A stretch of DNA of 64,000 bases, from contig NZ_RJUB01000007.1 in assembly GCF_024343615.1 (NCBI RefSeq), positions 1-64,000 of the forward strand. The letters run 5' to 3'. The number at the start of each line of letters is the position of its first letter. Position 1 is the first letter of the stretch. Positions 61,160 to 64,000 of this stretch are shown here, one piece after another. The position numbers and the translations under genes were made by a program. Under the pieces are notes generated by a model that worked only from the letters and a program-made list of their open reading frames with translations, searched no databases and had not been told where the DNA came from. This stretch comes from Ferruginibacter sp. HRS2-29. GTDB lineage: Bacteria; Bacteroidota; Bacteroidia; Chitinophagales; Chitinophagaceae.

Positions 61160-61200
61160 CTTGCAGGGGCAAAGTTAGGGGATTTACGCAAAGCCGCAAA
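61160..61200 (-). promoter_or_regulatory. Consensus promoter and leader of the metH operon
   Basis: TTTG (61200-61197) and TAACTTTG (61167-61160) lie 29 bp apart on the minus strand; a closer TTTG (61191-61188) does not improve the spacing. Transcription would start near 61150, leaving a leader of about 170 nt to the ATG at 60984. The leader contains a GCAAGGG/CCCCTTGC pair (about 61131-61155). I looked for S-box and B12-box sequences and found none, so no riboswitch is called. Confidence 0.45.
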
Positions 61201-61304
61201 GGGGTGCAGTCTGGATTTTAAAAAACCACAGGCGCGCAGATTCCGGGTTTTGAAAATAGCTGTGCAGCTGTGGCGTGGCTTTATGGCTATCCCCGATTAT
61301 AGGG

Positions 61305-61595
61305 TCAATAGATCCTGGCCCCGGAAAACACGGTATTGCCGGAGGCCGCTCTGCCTGATAGCGTGAGGCTGGAAGTGAAAGAATGCCCTGCTTCCATGGT
61401 GATGACGTCGCCGGCATTGCATGACGAAGGGGATGATGTAGCGAAAGTATAAAAGCCAAGCCTGGCATAAATACTGCTGCCGTCGGAACTGCCTTGCGTT
61501 ACATGCGTACCGATGGCACCTGTGTAAAATTGGTTGTTGCGGAAATAGAGGCGTGTCTTTGCACTATCCAGCGGCAGCGATGAATTGGTCAGCAT
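61305..61595 (-). CDS. Orphan ORF, 96 aa, doubtful
   Basis: ATG at 61595 reads MLTNSSLPLDSAKTRLYFRN, then GAIGTHVTQGSSDGSSIYARLG and a Ser/Thr-rich tail ending TVFSGARIY. It has no signal peptide, lipobox or known motif, and an in-frame stop lies 33 bp upstream of its GTG. It could be a small unannotated protein or the 3' remnant of a larger exported gene. Upstream (61621-61635) is one LytTR-like half-site, ATCGTTCGTTG on the minus strand. The rest of 60985-61304 holds only the metH promoter; 61596-61725 shows nothing else. Confidence 0.25.
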   Translation of the reverse strand: MLTNSSLPLDSAKTRLYFRNNQFYTGAIGTHVTQGSSDGSSIYARLGFYTFATSSPSSCNAGDVITMEAGHSFTSSLTLSGRAASGNTVFSGARIY

Positions 61596-61725
61596 GGCCA
61601 CATTGCTATCAGCAGATCTTTCTCAACGAACGATTATAAATTTTTGTGGAAATACCCAATCTTTCAGGGAGTGCCCGGCAAATTTATACCAGATGAGTAA
61701 GATAAAGCATGCCCTATTTGGAGTA

Positions 61726-62346
61726 TTAATGGCTTGAAATATAGTGCTCTACGGATATGCGGTTGCTGATACTTTTGGCCAGCGTCATTTCATCGGCGTA
61801 CTCCAGTTCGCCGCCAAAAGCGATCCCCCGGGCGATGGTAGTGATCTTTACTTTTACGTCCTTAAGCTTGCGGGCAATGTAATAAATAGTGGTATCTCCC
61901 TGTATGTTAGGGTTTAATGCAAAGATGACTTCCTGTATATCTTCATTTTTGATTCGATACACGAGGTCTTCAATGGTCAGTTGTTCCGGCCCGATACCGT
62001 CGAGCGGGGAAATGATTCCACCCAACACATGATAAATCCCGTTGAATTGCTGCGTGCTTTCGATGGCGATCACATCGCGGATATTTTCCACCACGCAGAT
62101 AGTATGTTGCTGCCGCAGGGTATTGGTGCAGATATTACACATTTCCTTATCGGAAATATTGTGACAGCGGATGCAGAATTTTATTTCGCTCCGCATTTTG
62201 GCTACCGTGCTGCTGAAAAGGGCTACATCCGTTTCTGGTTGCTTCAGCAGGTGCAAAACCAGGCGCAAAGCGGTCTTTTTGCCGATGCCGGGCAATTTAG
62301 CAAACTCATTCACCGCATTTTCAAGGAGAGAAGAAGAGAAGAACAT
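61726..62346 (-). CDS. recR: Recombination mediator protein RecR
   Basis: 206 residues, the usual length. An N-terminal helix-hairpin-helix (LPGIGKKTALRLVLHLL), a zinc motif (C-IRC-HNISDKEMC-NIC), a Toprim domain (ICVVENIRDVIAIESTQQFNGIYHVLGG, with the acidic catalytic-like residues) and a C-terminal GGELEYADE motif. It loads RecA in the RecFOR repair pathway. TAATTTTG (62351-62358, minus) is a possible -7 box close to the ATG at 62346, suggesting a short leader. Confidence 0.95.
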   Translation of the reverse strand: MFFSSSLLENAVNEFAKLPGIGKKTALRLVLHLLKQPETDVALFSSTVAKMRSEIKFCIRCHNISDKEMCNICTNTLRQQHTICVVENIRDVIAIESTQQFNGIYHVLGGIISPLDGIGPEQLTIEDLVYRIKNEDIQEVIFALNPNIQGDTTIYYIARKLKDVKVKITTIARGIAFGGELEYADEMTLAKSISNRISVEHYISSH

Positions 62347-62379
62347 GGCGCAAAATTAGAACATAATTAATAATGATGG

Positions 62380-62478
62380 CCCCCTAAATCCCCCAAGGGG
62401 GACTTTTGCCCTTCTTAAATAAGAGGTAACTTATGATTGTGTAACGTTCGCAAGTCCCCCTTGGGGGATTTAGGGGGC
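62380..62478. repeat. Perfect 27-bp inverted repeat (GCCCCCTAAATCCCCC type)
   Basis: 62380-62406 and 62452-62478 are exact inverted repeats of 27 bp with a 45-nt loop. Within each arm a CCCCCAAGGGGG core is itself nearly palindromic. It lies between the divergent recR and yihY-like genes, so it cannot be a terminator for either. Similar GC-rich words are common intergenic repeats in Bacteroidota. Confidence 0.9.
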
Positions 62479-62522
62479 TTTTTGGTTGCAGATTTGTATT
62501 ACTTCGACAAAAACAGAAGTCT

Positions 62523-63485
62523 ATGGCCACGAAGATCACGGTGAAAGGGATATGGGAGGTATTGAAAAACGCGTTCAAAGGTTTTGGTGAGGATAAAGTG
62601 ACCAAGCTCAGCGGATCGCTGGCGTATGCCACTATTTTCTCGATGGCCCCATTGCTGGTGGTGATCATTTCGCTCTGCAGCATCTTCCTCGGCAAGGATG
62701 CGGTGGAAGGAAAAGTATATGGCGAACTGATCGGTTTTGTGGGGGCCGAAACTGCCACTCAACTACAGGAGATCATCCGCAATGCATCGCTGGCAGGCAA
62801 AAGTAATACCGCAGCCATCATCGGCGTGGTTACGCTGGTAGTAGGTGCCACTACCATTTTTGCCGAGATACAGGATTCTATCAATACCATCTGGGGCATC
62901 AAGCCAAAGCCCAAGCGTGGCTGGCTCAAATTGCTCCGCAACCGTTTCCTTTCCTTTTCAGTCATCATCAGCCTGGGGTTCTTGTTGCTGGTTTCGCTGG
63001 GCATCAATTATGTCATCGATGGGTTCAGCAAACGGCTGATCGAGCGGTTCCCGGATATTGCCGTTACGGTATTTTATATCGTCAATGTCATCATCAGTTT
63101 TGTGGTCATCAGCCTGTTGTTCGGGGTTATTTTCCGGCTGCTGCCCGATGCGGATATCAAATGGAAAGATGTACGTTCGGGCGCTATCGCCACGGCGATA
63201 TTGTTCATGGTGGGTAAATTTGCCATTTCGTTTTACATCACCACCACCAAAGTGGGCAGTACCTACGGGGCCGCGGGCTCCATCATCATCCTGCTGGTAT
63301 GGATCTATTATTCTTCCATCATACTTTATTTCGGTGCAGAATTTACCAAGGCCTGGGCGGTAAAATACGGCTCGGCCATTTATCCTAACCATTACGCGGT
63401 TACCACGCGGCTGGTGGAAGTGGAAATGCCGGGAGAGGCAGTGGATACCAATGCGAAGGAAGTGGTGAAGAAACCGGAACCGTGA
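62523..63485 (+). CDS. YihY/BrkB-family membrane protein
   Basis: 320 residues with about six membrane helices. The signatures LSGSLAYATIFSMAPLLVVIIS and the C-terminal GAAGSIIILLVWIYYSSIILYFGAEFTKAWA are those of YihY (UPF0761, misnamed RNase BN). It is an inner-membrane protein whose function is uncertain. The C-terminal tail (AVDTNAKEVVKKPEP) is polar and cytoplasmic or periplasmic. It has no operon partner on the window; the next gene starts 100 bp downstream. Confidence 0.9.
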   Translation: MATKITVKGIWEVLKNAFKGFGEDKVTKLSGSLAYATIFSMAPLLVVIISLCSIFLGKDAVEGKVYGELIGFVGAETATQLQEIIRNASLAGKSNTAAIIGVVTLVVGATTIFAEIQDSINTIWGIKPKPKRGWLKLLRNRFLSFSVIISLGFLLLVSLGINYVIDGFSKRLIERFPDIAVTVFYIVNVIISFVVISLLFGVIFRLLPDADIKWKDVRSGAIATAILFMVGKFAISFYITTTKVGSTYGAAGSIIILLVWIYYSSIILYFGAEFTKAWAVKYGSAIYPNHYAVTTRLVEVEMPGEAVDTNAKEVVKKPEP

Positions 63486-63584
63486 AGAAAATTAAGAATT
63501 AAGAATTAAGAATGCGGGGACAAGCCGCTCTTTCCGGCAAAAAAAAAGGCACAATAATTTCATTTTATTCATAAAAAAAAACTC

Positions 63585-64000
63585 ATGCAGAAAGCCGCTC
63601 CCAAAAAACCGATCCGAAGGCCACAGCATCAGCAACGTCCGGGCCTGGAATATAAAATGGATCCTGTACCCCAGACAGTTCCTGCCGATTTGCGGGTTCC
63701 CGGAAAACTTAATGGAAAAGTCGCGCTGATCACCGGTGGCGATAGTGGCATCGGTAAAGCTGTTGCGTTATTGTTTGCAAAAGAAGGTGCCGACATCATC
63801 ATCGCATACCTCAATGAACACGAGGATGCCGCCGAAGTACAACGATCTGTGGAAGAAAAATACCACCGCAACTGCATGTTGATATCTGGCGATCTTTCGA
63901 AGGAAAATTTTTGTAAAAAAGTGATCAGCACCGTTTCAAAAAAGTATAAACAAATTGATGTGCTGGTCAATAATGCGGCCATCCATTATGAAAGCAAATC
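63585..64000 (+). CDS. SDR family oxidoreductase (3' part cut by window edge)
   Basis: From the ATG at 63585 the frame reads MQKAAPKKPIRRPQHQQRPG and then LEYKMDPVPQTVPADLRVPGKLNGKVALITGGDSGIGKAVALLFA, stopping at the window edge (about 138 residues seen). The GGDSGIGKA Rossmann motif and VLVNNAA are classical short-chain dehydrogenase features; the basic N-terminal extension ending in PVPQTVPADL is typical of the YdaD/YhdF general-stress-protein group. It reduces or oxidises a small carbonyl/alcohol with NAD(P). The start is supported by the continuous family N-terminus. Confidence 0.85.
   Translation, partial: MQKAAPKKPIRRPQHQQRPGLEYKMDPVPQTVPADLRVPGKLNGKVALITGGDSGIGKAVALLFAKEGADIIIAYLNEHEDAAEVQRSVEEKYHRNCMLISGDLSKENFCKKVISTVSKKYKQIDVLVNNAAIHYESK

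Noticed and set aside
61024..61200. SAM or cobalamin riboswitch before metH
   Set aside because: I found no S-box or B12-box sequence and no matching multi-stem layout; only one short inverted pair is visible.

Overview
The window looks like a chromosomal segment of a Bacteroidota bacterium, most likely in or near the Chitinophagaceae. The evidence is a TTTG-N19-TAnnTTTG promoter type, few Shine-Dalgarno sequences, a methionine synthase split into two genes, propeller-type LytS histidine kinases with LytTR regulators, ECF sigma/anti-sigma cassettes, a DUF5916 outer-membrane protein, OmpP1/FadL-like and LptC proteins, a DPP-IV-type S9 peptidase and TlpA-like thioredoxins. No rRNA, tRNA, CRISPR array, transposase or prophage was seen.

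Layout. 0-9.5 kb: a DsbA-like fragment, small exported proteins, a propeller/GAF/LytS kinase with its LytTR regulator, an acyltransferase, a tandem LytTR-like site array before a possible small RNA, and a DUF1579 lipoprotein. 9.5-15.9 kb: polA, a four-helix-bundle (S23) gene inside a 35-bp inverted repeat, an esterase, a repeat-containing lipoprotein and an orphan ParA. 16-19.4 kb: an AT-rich three-gene defence cassette, SIR2-HerA-KTSC. 19.6-29.3 kb: a phosphatase, a PRPP-synthetase-like protein, an S9 peptidase, a DUF5916 protein and an ECF sigma/anti-sigma/DUF4097 operon. 29.6-33.4 kb: a histone-like protein, a frameshifted SDR gene, OsmC, an ArsC-like protein and an aldo/keto reductase. 33.6-42 kb: envelope genes (LptC, an outer-membrane protein, CoaX, a LON-domain protein, an ABC exporter and three glycosyltransferases). 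42-48 kb: MeaB, then an ECF sigma/TPR anti-sigma/CHAT protease operon. 48-52 kb: a low-GC patch with a truncated HicB and a possible HEPN-like protein, then TypA and an antitoxin beside a decayed ParE toxin. 52-64 kb: a thioredoxin-like protein, UvrB, split MetH with a GxxExxY gene inserted between its halves, RecR, a YihY protein and a partial SDR.

The most unusual property is between the genes. Many intergenic gaps are filled by palindromes built from short repeated words. Each gap has its own vocabulary, and several vocabularies recur. The palindromes very often start within a few bases of a stop codon and sometimes supply it. Two of these elements carry a gene: S23/four-helix-bundle at 12416-12938 and GxxExxY (PD-(D/E)xK-like) at 59424-59899. 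Both families are known from 23S rRNA intervening sequences or repeat-rich contexts. My main hypothesis is that they are two classes of one IVS-like, stem-loop mobile element system, with the gene-less palindromes as non-autonomous relatives. The SIR2-HerA-KTSC cassette and the LytTR-array/short-transcript locus are the other two candidates worth testing.

Coordinates and translations were read by eye from the sequence. Family names rest on recognised motifs, not on database searches.
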